A DNA stretch of 64,000 bases, taken from positions 248,001 to 312,000 of the forward strand of contig NZ_QMBP01000001.1 of assembly GCF_003289945.1 (NCBI RefSeq). The letters are read 5' to 3'. Positions 7,976-17,491 of this stretch are shown here, one piece after another (position 1 is the stretch's first letter; each line of letters starts with the position of its first letter). A model generated the notes under the pieces. That model did not search any database, was not told where the DNA came from, and saw only the letters and a program-made list of their open reading frames with translations. This DNA is from Mesorhizobium hawassense. Lineage in GTDB: Bacteria; Pseudomonadota; Alphaproteobacteria; Rhizobiales; Rhizobiaceae. The position numbers were made by a program, and so were the translations under genes.

Positions 7976-10054
7976 ATGGATGGTGCCGTCGCGACGGGTG
8001 AGACGCGGAGCAAGGCCGACTGGAAGGTCGGCGTCGATATCGGCGGGACCTTCATCGATTTCTGCGCGCTCGAAGCCAACTCCGGACGCATCGCCTCGCT
8101 GAAGGTGCTGACGACGCCGGAGGACCCGGGCGCCGAGCTGATGACCGGCCTCACCCTTCTCGCCGAACGCGAGGGCTTCGATCCCACCCATATGACGCGC
8201 TTCGTGCACGGCACGACCGTCGGCATCAACACCATCATCCAGCGTAAGGGCGCGCCGCTGGCGCTGCTCACCAATGCCGGCTTCGAGGACGTCATCGAAC
8301 TGGCACGGCTTCGCATGCCGGACATGTATTCGCTGTTCTGCTCGCGGCCGGAACCGCTGATCTCGCGCGATATGGTGTTCGGCATCCCGGCCCGCATGCG
8401 CGCCGATGGCGGCGAGTCTCGGGCGCCGGACATGGCGGCGGTGGAAGGCGCCGTCGCGGCCGCGAAGGCAAATGGGGCGCAGGGGATCATCGTCTCCTTC
8501 CTCCATGCCTGGCGCAACGCGGCGCAGGAGGCCTCCGTGAAGGCAGCGATCGCGCGTCTCGCGCCTGAGCTGTTCGTCTTCACGTCGGCCGAGGTCTGGC
8601 CGGTCATCCGCGAATATGAGCGCAGCTCGACCGCCATCCTCAACGGCTATGTCCATCCGCGCGTCTCGGGCTATCTGACGGCGCTGGAAGAGCGATTAAA
8701 GAGCCGCGGCGTGCCGGCCCGCCCGATGTTGACCAAATCGAATGGCGGGCTGATGAACGCCGCCGAAGGCAAGCGGGCCTGCGTCAATATGCTGTTGTCG
8801 GGCACGGCTTCCGGCGTCATCGGCGCCTCTTGGCTGGCGCGCCAGGCGGGCGAGGACAGGATCCTTACCCTCGACATCGGCGGCACATCGGCCGACTTCG
8901 CGCTGATCATCGGTGGCGAGGCGCAGTTCGGCACCGGCGAGCTGATCGGCGAATTTCCGCTCCACATCCCGTCTGTGTCGGTCAGCTCGATCGGTGTCGG
9001 CGGCGGCTCGATCGCCAGCGTCGATGCGCAAGGCGTGCTGCGGGTCGGGCCGGAGTCCGCCGGTTCGTCGCCAGGGCCGGCATGCTACGGTCGTGGCGGC
9101 GAGCAGGCGACGGTGACCGACGCCATGGTGGTGTGCGGATGGCTCGGCCACAGCGAGATGGCCTATGGCCAGCTCAAGGTCGATACCGGGCTGGCGCAGC
9201 GCGCGGTCGGCGAGCTTGCCGCCCGGCTCGGCCGCCCGGTCGAGCAGACCGCGCAGGCGATCCTCGACATCGCTGTGTCGGAAATGTTCGTCGAGGTCGA
9301 GAAGCTCGCCTCGCGCGCCGGCGTCGACCTGCGCGATTTCACGCTGATGCCGTTCGGCGGCGGCGGCCCGATGCTAGGCGCCTTCCTGGCCCGCGAGCTC
9401 GGCATGAAGCGTGTCATGGCGCCGCGCCGCCCCGGCGTGGTCTCGGCGCTGGGCGGGCTGGTGGCGGATCTGCGCGGCGACTTCATCCGCACCATCTTCA
9501 GCCCGCTGTCGGCCACCTCGCTCCCCGCGATCCGCGAAGCCTTCGAGGCGCTCGCGCAGGAGGGCCGCGACTGGCTCGCGATGCAGGGCCATGATGCGCC
9601 CGCCGAGCTCAATCTCTCCTGCGACATGCGCTATCTCGGGCAGAGCTATGAGATCGAGGTCGTGCTTTTGCCGGAATGGCTGGTGAGGGGCGACGCGGAG
9701 GCCATCGAGCAAGCCTTCCACCGCACGCATGAGCAGCTCTATGATTTCCACGACCCGGAGGGCGCGATCGAGCTTGTGAATGTCCGGCTGTCGGCGATAG
9801 GTGCGGGGCCGGCGCTCTGCTTCCCGGAGATCGACGAGATCGACGCCCCGGCCAGTCCGGCGCGCCGGCTCCCCGTGTATACGGGCCTGAGCGTCGAGAT
9901 TGTCGACCTCCACGACCGGCAGACGCTGGTGCCGGGCAGTGTGTTCCAGGGGCCTGCCGTGGTGGTGCAGGAAGACACCACCTTCGCCATCCCCACCGGA
10001 ACGCGGGCACGCGTCGACCGCCACCTCAACCTCCTTCTGACCTTCGCGGAGTGA
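7976..10054 (+). CDS. hyuA: Hydantoinase/oxoprolinase subunit A
   Basis: A 692-residue subunit of the ATP-dependent hydantoinase/5-oxoprolinase family, which opens cyclic amides such as N-methylhydantoin or 5-oxoproline. It has the actin-like phosphate motif GVDIGGTFIDF near residue 18 and a second LTLDIGGTSADF near 300. GVGGGSIA and GPACYGRGG follow, then the C-terminal FGGGGP block. ATG 7976 is preferred over GTG 7952 because AGGAAGGGA lies at proper spacing in front of it. The stop overlaps the hyuB GTG by 4 bases. It should form a complex with HyuB. The family does not fix the substrate. Confidence 0.92.
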   Translation: MDGAVATGETRSKADWKVGVDIGGTFIDFCALEANSGRIASLKVLTTPEDPGAELMTGLTLLAEREGFDPTHMTRFVHGTTVGINTIIQRKGAPLALLTNAGFEDVIELARLRMPDMYSLFCSRPEPLISRDMVFGIPARMRADGGESRAPDMAAVEGAVAAAKANGAQGIIVSFLHAWRNAAQEASVKAAIARLAPELFVFTSAEVWPVIREYERSSTAILNGYVHPRVSGYLTALEERLKSRGVPARPMLTKSNGGLMNAAEGKRACVNMLLSGTASGVIGASWLARQAGEDRILTLDIGGTSADFALIIGGEAQFGTGELIGEFPLHIPSVSVSSIGVGGGSIASVDAQGVLRVGPESAGSSPGPACYGRGGEQATVTDAMVVCGWLGHSEMAYGQLKVDTGLAQRAVGELAARLGRPVEQTAQAILDIAVSEMFVEVEKLASRAGVDLRDFTLMPFGGGGPMLGAFLARELGMKRVMAPRRPGVVSALGGLVADLRGDFIRTIFSPLSATSLPAIREAFEALAQEGRDWLAMQGHDAPAELNLSCDMRYLGQSYEIEVVLLPEWLVRGDAEAIEQAFHRTHEQLYDFHDPEGAIELVNVRLSAIGAGPALCFPEIDEIDAPASPARRLPVYTGLSVEIVDLHDRQTLVPGSVFQGPAVVVQEDTTFAIPTGTRARVDRHLNLLLTFAE

Positions 10055-12045
10055 CGCCCTTGTTCGACCGCACAAACCTTCAGGTTCTGGCCAATCATGC
10101 CCGCGCGGCCGCCGAGAACATGGCGCATACGCTGCATCGCACCGCGCACTCCGCCTTCGTCAAGGAGACGCAGGATTTCACCGTAATGCTGATGGACCGT
10201 TCGGGCGCGACTTTCGCCGTCCCGATGGAGCTCGGCGCCACCTGGTATCCGGGCCTTTCCTACCACCGCGCGATCGCGATGGTGGACGATTATCGGCCGG
10301 GGGATGTCGCCTTCACCAACGATCCCTATTCGGGTCACGTCGCCACGCACGCGCCCGACACGCATCTGTGGAAACCGGTCTTCGTCGACGGCGAGATCGT
10401 CGCCTGGACCGGCGGGCATATCCACAACACCGATATGGGCGGCGCGGTGCCGGCTTCGCTCAGCCGGGCGCTGACCGAGATCCACCAGGAAGGCATCCGC
10501 TTTCCGCCGATGAAGCTGGTGCGCGAAGGCGTCTTCGACGACGCGATCCTGCGGATCATGAGCACAAATGTGCGCAAGCCCGACCTCAACATCGGCGACA
10601 TCAAGGCGCTGGTCGGCGCGCTCAACACCGGCGAGCGCAAGATCCAGGCGATGGTCAAAAAATTCGGCAAGGCCGGCTTCGTCGAGGGCGTTGCCGCGCT
10701 TCTCGATCACGCCGAGGCGCAGGCGCGCGACGTGCTGCGTTCGATGCCCGACGGCACCTGGGAATTCGCCGACTATGCCGACGAGGATTCGGTCGAGGCC
10801 AATCCCTGCCGGCTGAAGCTGCGGCTGACGGTCAAGGGCGACGAGGCGGTGCTCGACTTCACCGGCTCCGATCCGCAGCTCGGCTCCTCGCTCAACGTGC
10901 CATCGGGTGGCGATCCGCGCCACACCATGCTGCTGGTGGGCGTCTACTATGTGCTCTACACGCTCAATCCGAAGATACTGCTCAACACCGGGCTGACGCG
11001 GCCGTTCACCTGCATCACGCCGCAAGGTTCGGTGCTGAACCCGGTCCACCCCGCCGCCGTCGGCATGCGCTCGCTGACCTGCGCCCGGCTGCGCTCGGTG
11101 ATCTTCGGCGCCTTCTCGCAAGCGGTGCCGGAACGTTTGCCGGCGGCGCCGGCCGGCAACAACTGCATCGTCAACGTCATGACCACGGACGAACGCACCA
11201 GCCGAAGCGTCATCGCGGCGGTGAACCCGGTGGTGGGCGGCGGCGGCGCGATGCCGCATCGCGACGGCACCAACGGATCGGGCGCCGATGCCGCCTATCT
11301 CAAGAACACGCCGATCGAGATCACCGAGACTGAGACGCCGGTCGAATTCGTGAGATATGGCCTCGCCCGGGACAGTGGCGGCGCGGGCCGTTGGCGCGGC
11401 GGACTGGCGACGGAAATGGCCTTCCGCGTCTTTGCCCCCGACTCACGGATCACCGCGCGCAACCGCGACCGCAGCTTCTTCCGTCCCTGGGGCGTGCTGG
11501 GCGGCAAGGCGGCTGGCCTGTCGGACATGGTCGTCAATCCTGGAACCGCGCACGAGCGGCGGCTGGGCAATATCGACACAGCGGTGCTGCAGCCCGGCGA
11601 CGTGCTCGAGATCCGCTCCGCCGGCGGCGGCGGGCGCGGCGATCCGCATCAGCGCGAGCCATGGCGGGTCGCGGAGGATGTGCGGCGCGGCTATCTCTCG
11701 GTGGCAGCCGCCGAGCGCGACTATGGCGTCGTCCTCTGCGATGGCGAGGTCGACGACAAGGCGACGGAGGAATTGCGCAAGCGGCACAAGCCGGCCGCCG
11801 GCCATTTCCATTTCGGTCCGGAGCGCGACGGCTACGAGGCGCAATGGACGCTGGCAGCCTATGACCAGTTGCACGCGATATTGGACGTCTTGCCGATCCA
11901 TTGGCGGTTCTTCGCCAAGACCGAGATTTTTCGACGCATGAAAGGGCGCTCCGGGGCGGATGGCGTCCAGGCGGCCTTCGATGCGGTCTGCGAACGCTTC
12001 CCCGAACTGCCACGTCCGCGTCCGGTGCAAGAGGCCGCGGAATGA
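10051..12045 (+). CDS. hyuB: Hydantoinase/oxoprolinase subunit B
   Basis: A 664-residue partner of HyuA. The N-terminus (FDRTNLQVLANHARAAAENM, then VKETQDFTVMLMD) and the blocks FTNDPYSGHVATHAPD and GGHIHNTDMGG carry the acidic and histidine residues that bind metal in the acetone-carboxylase/hydantoinase B fold. RSAGGGGRGDP near the C-terminus is also typical. The GTG start overlaps the hyuA stop, and its own TGA overlaps the next ATG, so four genes read as one coupled message. Cytoplasmic. About 100 residues after the glycine-rich block (VRRGYLSV...) are longer than in the shortest family members. Confidence 0.92.
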   Translation: MTPLFDRTNLQVLANHARAAAENMAHTLHRTAHSAFVKETQDFTVMLMDRSGATFAVPMELGATWYPGLSYHRAIAMVDDYRPGDVAFTNDPYSGHVATHAPDTHLWKPVFVDGEIVAWTGGHIHNTDMGGAVPASLSRALTEIHQEGIRFPPMKLVREGVFDDAILRIMSTNVRKPDLNIGDIKALVGALNTGERKIQAMVKKFGKAGFVEGVAALLDHAEAQARDVLRSMPDGTWEFADYADEDSVEANPCRLKLRLTVKGDEAVLDFTGSDPQLGSSLNVPSGGDPRHTMLLVGVYYVLYTLNPKILLNTGLTRPFTCITPQGSVLNPVHPAAVGMRSLTCARLRSVIFGAFSQAVPERLPAAPAGNNCIVNVMTTDERTSRSVIAAVNPVVGGGGAMPHRDGTNGSGADAAYLKNTPIEITETETPVEFVRYGLARDSGGAGRWRGGLATEMAFRVFAPDSRITARNRDRSFFRPWGVLGGKAAGLSDMVVNPGTAHERRLGNIDTAVLQPGDVLEIRSAGGGGRGDPHQREPWRVAEDVRRGYLSVAAAERDYGVVLCDGEVDDKATEELRKRHKPAAGHFHFGPERDGYEAQWTLAAYDQLHAILDVLPIHWRFFAKTEIFRRMKGRSGADGVQAAFDAVCERFPELPRPRPVQEAAE

Positions 12046-12344
12046 TTACCACCGGCCGCATCGTCCGGCTGGCCGAGCGCGACCGGGCGGACGTGCATTT
12101 CCTTCTCGACGGTGAGAGGCGCAGCGCGCTTGCGGGCGACACCGTGCTGACCGCAATGCTGGCTGCAGGGCACGCGTTGCGGAGCTCGGAGTTCGGGCCT
12201 GAGTTGCGTGCCGGTTTCTGCCTGATGGGCGCCTGCCAGGATTGCTGGGTGTGGCAGGAGGAAGGATCGCGCCTGCGTGCCTGCTCCACATCTGTCGCTG
12301 AAGGCATGCGGTTGCGCACCACGCCGCCGGAGAGCTGGCCGTGA
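12042..12344 (+). CDS. Small [2Fe-2S] subunit, HcnA/opine-oxidase type
   Basis: A 100-residue ferredoxin-like subunit with the cluster ligands CLMGACQDC in its middle and a fourth cysteine in RACST, as in HcnA and the small subunits of heteromeric amino-acid or opine oxidases. It begins at ATG 12042 inside the hyuB stop and ends in GTGA shared with the next gene. It would pass electrons between flavin subunits. A first ligand upstream (AGHALRSSE) is not obvious, so I see CxxxxCxxC-N(n)-C. Finding this next to hyuAB links cyclic-amide opening to oxidation of the product. Confidence 0.8.
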   Translation: MITTGRIVRLAERDRADVHFLLDGERRSALAGDTVLTAMLAAGHALRSSEFGPELRAGFCLMGACQDCWVWQEEGSRLRACSTSVAEGMRLRTTPPESWP

Positions 12345-13708
12345 GCGGAACCTCGTCGCCTCGGATCGTGATCGTTGGCGCCGGTCCTGCCGGTATAAGG
12401 GCGGCCGCAACGCTTGTCGCGGCCGGGCTGCATCCGGTGGTGATTGACGAAGGCCATCGCGCCGGCGGGCAGATCTATCGCCGCCCGCCGGACGGGTTCG
12501 TCCGCACACCGAACCAGCTCTACGGGTCGGAGGCGGCCAAGGCCAGCGCACTGCATGCGCTCTTCGACCAGTTGGCCCGAGAAGGGCGGCTCACGCATTG
12601 CGCGCGCAGCTCCGTCATCGCCGCGCATGACGGTCGGCTGTATGTGCTGGGGGAGGGCGGGGTGAAGGTGATCGGTTATGACCGCCTGGTCCTCGCCACC
12701 GGAGCGTCCGACCGCGTCGCCCCGGTCCCCGGCTGGCAGAGCGCCGGCGTCTACAGCCTCGGCGCGGCGCAGATAGCGCTCAAGGCGCAGGGCGTAGCGC
12801 TCGGACGGCGCATCGTACTGATCGGATCGGGGCCCTTGCTGACGCTGGTCGGCGCGCAACTCATCAAGGCCGGAGCGGATGTGGCGGCGGTGCTCGATAC
12901 ATCCTCCTGGCGCCGGCAGATGCGGGGGTTCTCCGGACTTGCCGCCCGGCCGACCGTTGCGCTGCGCGGTCTCGCCCTGCGGGCGCGACTCGGCGCCCGC
13001 TATCATGCGGGCGTGGCGCTGGAGCAGATCGAAGCGGACGCGTCGGGTGTCACGGCGATGCGCTGGCGCGACGCCGGCGGACGGCAGCGCCTAACCCCAT
13101 GCGACATGGTCGGCATCGGCTGGCACCTGCGGGCGGAGACGCATCTGGCCGACCTGACCGGATGCGCCTTCGCCTATGACGAGCAGTGGCGGCAGTGGCT
13201 GCCGAAGACCGACGCGATGGGTCGAGCCGGCAACGGGGTCTACCTTGCCGGCGACGGGGCTCGTCTCCTCGGGGCGGATGGCGCCGAAATCGCGGGACGC
13301 CTTGCCGCAGCGGCGTGCCTTGCCGACCTCGGACGTTCGGCGCCTCCTATCCAAGCCGATCTGCGCAACCTCGCGCGGCTCGAGCGCTTTGCGCGCGGTC
13401 TGGCTCGTGCCTTTCCTTGGCCGGCCGAGATGGTGCGGACACTTCCCGATGATGCCATCGTCTGCCGTTGCGAGAACGTGGCGGCAGGAGCGGTGCGCGA
13501 GGGCGCGGATTTCGGCGGCGGCGAGGCAAACAGGGTGAAGTCACTGTCGCGTGCCGGCATGGGGCGCTGTCAGGGGCGCTATTGCCAGTTGGCGGCCGTC
13601 GAGATCGTCGCGGCGCAGGCCGGCTGCGCGTCAAGGGAAGTCGGCCGGTTTCGCGGGCAGGCGCCAGTCCGGCCGGCGCCCGTCGCCGCCTTCCTTCGAG
13701 AGGACTGA
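12341..13708 (+). CDS. FAD/NAD(P)-binding oxidoreductase, HcnB/OoxA type
   Basis: A 455-residue flavoprotein subunit. IVGAGPAGIRAA near residue 10 binds FAD, and a second dinucleotide motif IGSGPLLTLVGAQL lies near residue 165. GNGVYLAGDGA contacts the flavin. The C-terminus has a Bfd-like cysteine set, CRC and CQGRYC, as in opine-oxidase A subunits. The GTG start overlaps the stop of the small [2Fe-2S] gene. A third, DAO-type subunit would complete an HcnABC-like complex; the convergent gene that starts at 15036 is the natural candidate. The stop lies only 2 bases from that gene's stop. Confidence 0.85.
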   Translation: MSGTSSPRIVIVGAGPAGIRAAATLVAAGLHPVVIDEGHRAGGQIYRRPPDGFVRTPNQLYGSEAAKASALHALFDQLAREGRLTHCARSSVIAAHDGRLYVLGEGGVKVIGYDRLVLATGASDRVAPVPGWQSAGVYSLGAAQIALKAQGVALGRRIVLIGSGPLLTLVGAQLIKAGADVAAVLDTSSWRRQMRGFSGLAARPTVALRGLALRARLGARYHAGVALEQIEADASGVTAMRWRDAGGRQRLTPCDMVGIGWHLRAETHLADLTGCAFAYDEQWRQWLPKTDAMGRAGNGVYLAGDGARLLGADGAEIAGRLAAAACLADLGRSAPPIQADLRNLARLERFARGLARAFPWPAEMVRTLPDDAIVCRCENVAAGAVREGADFGGGEANRVKSLSRAGMGRCQGRYCQLAAVEIVAAQAGCASREVGRFRGQAPVRPAPVAAFLRED

Positions 13709-13710
13709 TG

Positions 13711-15036
13711 CTAGAAGTCGGCGACCTTGCCCCAGGACGAAGCGTCGAAGCGCCGCGGATCATAGGATGTCGGATCGACGATCGGCTCCGCGCCGGTCAC
13801 CAGGTCGGCGACGAGGTGCCCGGCGCCAGGTCCGATGCCGAAGCCGTGTCCGGAAAACCCGGCGGCCAGGAAAAAGCCTGGAACGGAATGGACCTCGCCG
13901 ATGGCGGGCACGCCGTCCGGAGTGCTGTCGATGTAGCCGGCCCAGGCAGCACTTATCCTGGTCTTTCTGAGGTCGGGCAAAAGCTCGAGCGCGCGGGCAT
14001 GCGTCAGGCGGATGGTCCACTGATCCGGGGCTGGATCGAGGATGCGCATGCGCTCCATCGGCGTCGGCCGGTCGAGCCGCCAGCGTCTAAGCGTCTCGTG
14101 CCCCGAGCGCACGCCTTGCAGCCCGCCGGGGCCGAGGCTTCGCCAGCGCTTCAGGAACATCGGGACGAATTGCGAGGAGAAGCGCAGCTGCTGTGGCGTC
14201 ACGTCGACGCGGCCGCGTCCGCTGATCGCGAGCGTATAGCCGCCGTCGCCGCGACGCGTGGCCGAGATTCTCGCCGTGTGCAGAGCATCCGGCAGCCCTT
14301 CTGCGCCGGGCGAGACGGACAGGATGGAGGAGCGGACCGACGCCTGCGGGAAGCGGAAGCCGAACTGGCGGCAAAAGGACGACGCCCAGGCGCCGCCGGC
14401 CATGATAGCCGTCTTCGTGCGGATCGTGCCGCTTTCCGTGACCACGCCGCTCAACCGTCCGCCCTCGGTCTCGATGCCGCGCGCCGCGCAATTCTGCAGC
14501 ACGCTGCCGCCAAGCTTGAGGATGGCGCGGGCGACCGCGGGCGCGGCCCGCGATGGATCAGCCGTGCCGTCGGTCGGCGAGAAGACGCCGCCCTTCCACG
14601 TCCTGCCGGTGGCGCGGCCCCGCTCGCTGGCCTCGGCGCTGTCGAGCATATGCGTGGTGACGCCGGCGGTTCTGGCGAAGTCGCGCCAGCGCGCCCAGCC
14701 GGCCAGTTCCGCCTCGTCATTGCTGAGATAGAGCAGGCCGCAGCGCCGGAAACCGGTGTCCTCGCCGGTCTCCATCGCAAAGCGATCCCACAGATCGAGG
14801 CTGCGGGTTGCCATAGGCAGCTCGCGGGCGTCGCGGTTCTGCTGGCGGCACCAGCCCCAGTTCCTGGAGGACTGCTCGGCGCCGATGCGCCCCTTTTCGA
14901 CAAGCGCAACCTTCAGTCCACGCCGCGCCAGGTAATAGGCCGCGAAGACGCCGACGATGCCGCCGCCGATCACCACCGCATCCGCGGATTGCGGCAGTTC
15001 GCCGGACGTCTCGATTTGCTGCAGCGGCGCGCGCAT
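13711..15036 (-). CDS. FAD-dependent oxidoreductase, DAO family (HcnC/OoxB type)
   Basis: A 441-residue flavoprotein with AVVIGGGIVGVFAAYYLARRG near residue 20, LVEKG at the end of the second strand, and the SSRNWGWCRQQNRD segment common in opine and gamma-glutamyl-amine oxidases. GFSGHGFGIGPG near the C-terminus is the family signature. ATG 15036 was chosen for the GAGAGGA just upstream; a longer frame has no better site. It faces the hyu-hcn operon tail to tail and is divergent from an Lrp-type regulator across 225 bases. It could be the catalytic beta subunit for the neighbouring HcnA/HcnB-like pair, or an independent enzyme. Confidence 0.85.
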   Translation of the reverse strand: MRAPLQQIETSGELPQSADAVVIGGGIVGVFAAYYLARRGLKVALVEKGRIGAEQSSRNWGWCRQQNRDARELPMATRSLDLWDRFAMETGEDTGFRRCGLLYLSNDEAELAGWARWRDFARTAGVTTHMLDSAEASERGRATGRTWKGGVFSPTDGTADPSRAAPAVARAILKLGGSVLQNCAARGIETEGGRLSGVVTESGTIRTKTAIMAGGAWASSFCRQFGFRFPQASVRSSILSVSPGAEGLPDALHTARISATRRGDGGYTLAISGRGRVDVTPQQLRFSSQFVPMFLKRWRSLGPGGLQGVRSGHETLRRWRLDRPTPMERMRILDPAPDQWTIRLTHARALELLPDLRKTRISAAWAGYIDSTPDGVPAIGEVHSVPGFFLAAGFSGHGFGIGPGAGHLVADLVTGAEPIVDPTSYDPRRFDASSWGKVADF

Positions 15037-15261
15037 GATCCTCTCTGCCTTGAAGCGCCAGTCTACCGCGTCGCGCAGGCAGCCGCTGCCGCAGTTGAGG
15101 CCCAATCAGAATTTTATTCCGCTCGCGCTGTTGAAATCGGGAGCCCACGCTTTTCAAAGCGGTATCCGTGCGGATGGACAGTGCGGCGGGCTATGGTAGT
15201 TTGGACGATCATCGGCGCGACGGCATTTTGTGCTGTGGCCCAATTTCCTCGGAGACAACCC

Positions 15262-15738
15262 ATGAAACTGGATCGGATCGACATCAAGATTCTGCACGAG
15301 CTGCAGAAGAACGGCCGCATCACCAATGTCGAACTGGCCGAGCTGGTGCATCTGTCGCCGAGCCCGTGCCTGATGCGGGTGAAGAAACTGCAGTCGGAAG
15401 GCTACATCGAGGGCTATTCGGCGCAGGTCAACATCGGCAAGCTCGGGCAGACGCTGACCGTCTTCACCGAGATCACCTTGAAGAACCATCGCCAGGTCGA
15501 CTTCGCCCGCTTCCTCGCCGTCGTGGAGAAGATCGATCAGGTCATCGAATGCCACCTCGTCTCCGGCGGCTACGACTATCTGATGAAATTCGTCACCGCC
15601 GGCATCGGCGAATACCAGACGATCATGGAACGGCTGACAGACATGGATATCGGCATCGACAAATATTTCTCGTTCGTCGTGCTGAAGTCGCCCATCGTCA
15701 AGGCACACATACCGCTGCCCAGCCTGTTTCCGATGTAG
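15262..15738 (+). CDS. Lrp/AsnC-family transcriptional regulator
   Basis: A 158-residue regulator. The helix-turn-helix is in the first 55 residues (MKLDRIDIKILHELQKNGRI, then LAELVHLSPSPCLMRVKKL) and the RAM ligand domain fills the rest, with GGYDYLMKF as the family's central strand. ATG 15262 has GGAGA before it. It is divergent from the FAD oxidase gene starting at 15036, so an amino acid or imino acid would be the effector. It probably acts on the shared intergenic region. Confidence 0.88.
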   Translation: MKLDRIDIKILHELQKNGRITNVELAELVHLSPSPCLMRVKKLQSEGYIEGYSAQVNIGKLGQTLTVFTEITLKNHRQVDFARFLAVVEKIDQVIECHLVSGGYDYLMKFVTAGIGEYQTIMERLTDMDIGIDKYFSFVVLKSPIVKAHIPLPSLFPM

Positions 15739-15768
15739 GGCTTACGCGCGATCACTGAGGCAAGAAGA

Positions 15769-17121
15769 TCAGCATTTCGAACTTTCATTCCTGCCGCGCA
15801 TGGCGCGCTTGTCCCGTCGCTCGTAGAACGAATAGACCAATGGGATAAACCAAGGCTTGCCGCGGTATAACGGCACTGCCTTCGGCGGCGGATCGACGCC
15901 GAAAGCCGACTGGGCCTTCTCTGTCTGGCCAAGAAGCTTGAACGCCGCTTTCTTGCCCAGCCAGCGCGCCCAAACCACACCCGATCCGCAGAAGCCGGTG
16001 GCGTAGATCATATCGCCAACGGTAAACATTCGCGGGATCATGTCCCGGTTCATCGCGACTTCGCCGAACCAGCTATGCGTTATACCCACACCCGCCAGTT
16101 CGGGAAATATACGCCCGAGTTCCGAGCGCAGATGCGTGGTGGGCGCAAGCGGATCGCCCTCGGTCGTGCCGTCGCGTCCACCGAACAGAATGCGCGATCC
16201 ATCCGGCGATGGGCGATAGTAATAGCTGAGCTGTCTCGTGTCGCCATACATCATCTTCCTCGGCATCAGGCGATCCATCACGCCTTCGCCCAGGGGTTCG
16301 GTCGCTATGATGCGGCTGCGCACCGGCACGAGGCGGCGGCGTAGCCAGGGATCGAAGCCGTCGGTGTAGGCGTCGGTGCATACCAGCAGCTTTTTTGCCG
16401 ACACCGCGCCGCGTGACGTTGCGACGCGTACGCCAGCGGCCTCCTGGCTGGTCCCCAGAACCGTCGTGTTCTCGTGAATGACGGCATCGGTTGATCGCGC
16501 GACTCGCAATATGCCCGACAGCAGCTTGGCGGGATGAAGGCCTCCGATGTCCATCCGCACGAAGCCGCCAGCGTAGAAGTCCGTGCCGATATACCGCGAT
16601 ACTTCGTTGCGGGGGACAGCGAATGTCTCGATCCCGAGGAAACGGTGCAACAGCTCGGCATGGCGGCTTAGTTCATCGCATTCGCGGTCGTTTATGGCTC
16701 CATCGAAGAGACCCGAGAGGAAGAAGTCGCACTCCACCCTCTCGGCTTCGAGGAAGCCTGCCAGATCCTCACGCGCGGCCTTTCCTTCCGCCAGGATGCC
16801 ATCGGCCCGCGCTTGACCAAACCTGCGGATCAATTGCTTGCGGCTTGGCCTTATGCTGCCGCTGGCCATGCCGCCGTTCCGGCCGGACGCGGCTTGCCCG
16901 ATAGGTTGCCGGTCGAAGAGCTGAACGCTGCGTCCGGCTCTCGCCAGTTCGATGGCCGCCGAAAGTCCCGCATAGCCGCCACCGACGATGGCGACGTCGC
17001 ATCGGGGGACCAGCGGCACCACCGGCAAGCCAGGGAATGCGCAATCGTCCCACCAGTACGGCGTGGCCTTGAACGGGCGCGAGGCGGTCGTATCCATGGT
17101 GTGCATCTGTGATCCGATCAT
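15769..17121 (-). CDS. FAD-dependent oxidoreductase, PuuB-like
   Basis: A 450-residue oxidase resembling gamma-glutamylputrescine oxidases. It has the N-terminal YWWDD segment, DVAIVGGGYAGLSAAIELARAG for FAD, then ASGRNGGMASG. The C-terminus has the tail GFCGSGV and KPWFIPLV found in this group. The start is uncertain: ATG 17121, 17106 and 17097 are all possible. It is the last gene of a leftward run with a cupin and a polar amino-acid ABC transporter. The intake system, cupin and oxidase therefore probably handle one amine or amino-acid substrate. It is paralogous to the gene at 31236. Confidence 0.83.
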   Translation of the reverse strand: MIGSQMHTMDTTASRPFKATPYWWDDCAFPGLPVVPLVPRCDVAIVGGGYAGLSAAIELARAGRSVQLFDRQPIGQAASGRNGGMASGSIRPSRKQLIRRFGQARADGILAEGKAAREDLAGFLEAERVECDFFLSGLFDGAINDRECDELSRHAELLHRFLGIETFAVPRNEVSRYIGTDFYAGGFVRMDIGGLHPAKLLSGILRVARSTDAVIHENTTVLGTSQEAAGVRVATSRGAVSAKKLLVCTDAYTDGFDPWLRRRLVPVRSRIIATEPLGEGVMDRLMPRKMMYGDTRQLSYYYRPSPDGSRILFGGRDGTTEGDPLAPTTHLRSELGRIFPELAGVGITHSWFGEVAMNRDMIPRMFTVGDMIYATGFCGSGVVWARWLGKKAAFKLLGQTEKAQSAFGVDPPPKAVPLYRGKPWFIPLVYSFYERRDKRAMRGRNESSKC

Positions 17122-17126
17122 CGCGC

Positions 17127-17480
17127 TCAATCGCGGGAGACCCAGAGCTTCCGGGTGGTTTCGATCACCCGCCAGACGCCTGTGAATCCAGGGTGCATGA
17201 CGAAGGCGTCGCCTGCCGCGATGCGGCGCGGTTCGGCCCCATCCTCGATGAGCTCGGAAACTCCCGAAAGGATGTAGCAGACTTCGAAGGTTCCGCCCTT
17301 TATGGAGCGATAGGCGCCCGGCGTGACCTCCCATACGCCGGCCTGCACCTGGCCGTCAGGGGTTTGCGCGATATCCCAAGTCAGGAAACGCGGGTCACCC
17401 TCGACGCGACGTTCCGGCAGTGGCTCTCCCTTCCTGGGCTCCGGAAGATTGTTCTGATCGATAAAGGTGAGTTTGGACAT
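17127..17480 (-). CDS. Small cupin (DUF861-type), copy 1
   Basis: A 117-residue single-domain cupin with a beta-barrel core (GVWEVTPGAYRSIKGG, then YILSGVSELIEDG, then GDAFVMHPGFTGVWRV). There is no obvious signal peptide. It lies 5 bases ahead of the PuuB-like oxidase gene and 11 bases after the permease gene. A paralogue of identical length sits at 36664, again in amine-catabolic surroundings. The enzymatic role, if any, is unknown; such cupins often accompany amine oxidase genes. Confidence 0.82.
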   Translation of the reverse strand: MSKLTFIDQNNLPEPRKGEPLPERRVEGDPRFLTWDIAQTPDGQVQAGVWEVTPGAYRSIKGGTFEVCYILSGVSELIEDGAEPRRIAAGDAFVMHPGFTGVWRVIETTRKLWVSRD

Positions 17481-17491
17481 GAGGCACCCTT

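Noticed and set aside
13468..15261. Long plus-strand frame running into the Lrp gene
   Set aside because: It is antisense to the DAO-family gene at 13711; the regulator begins at 15262.
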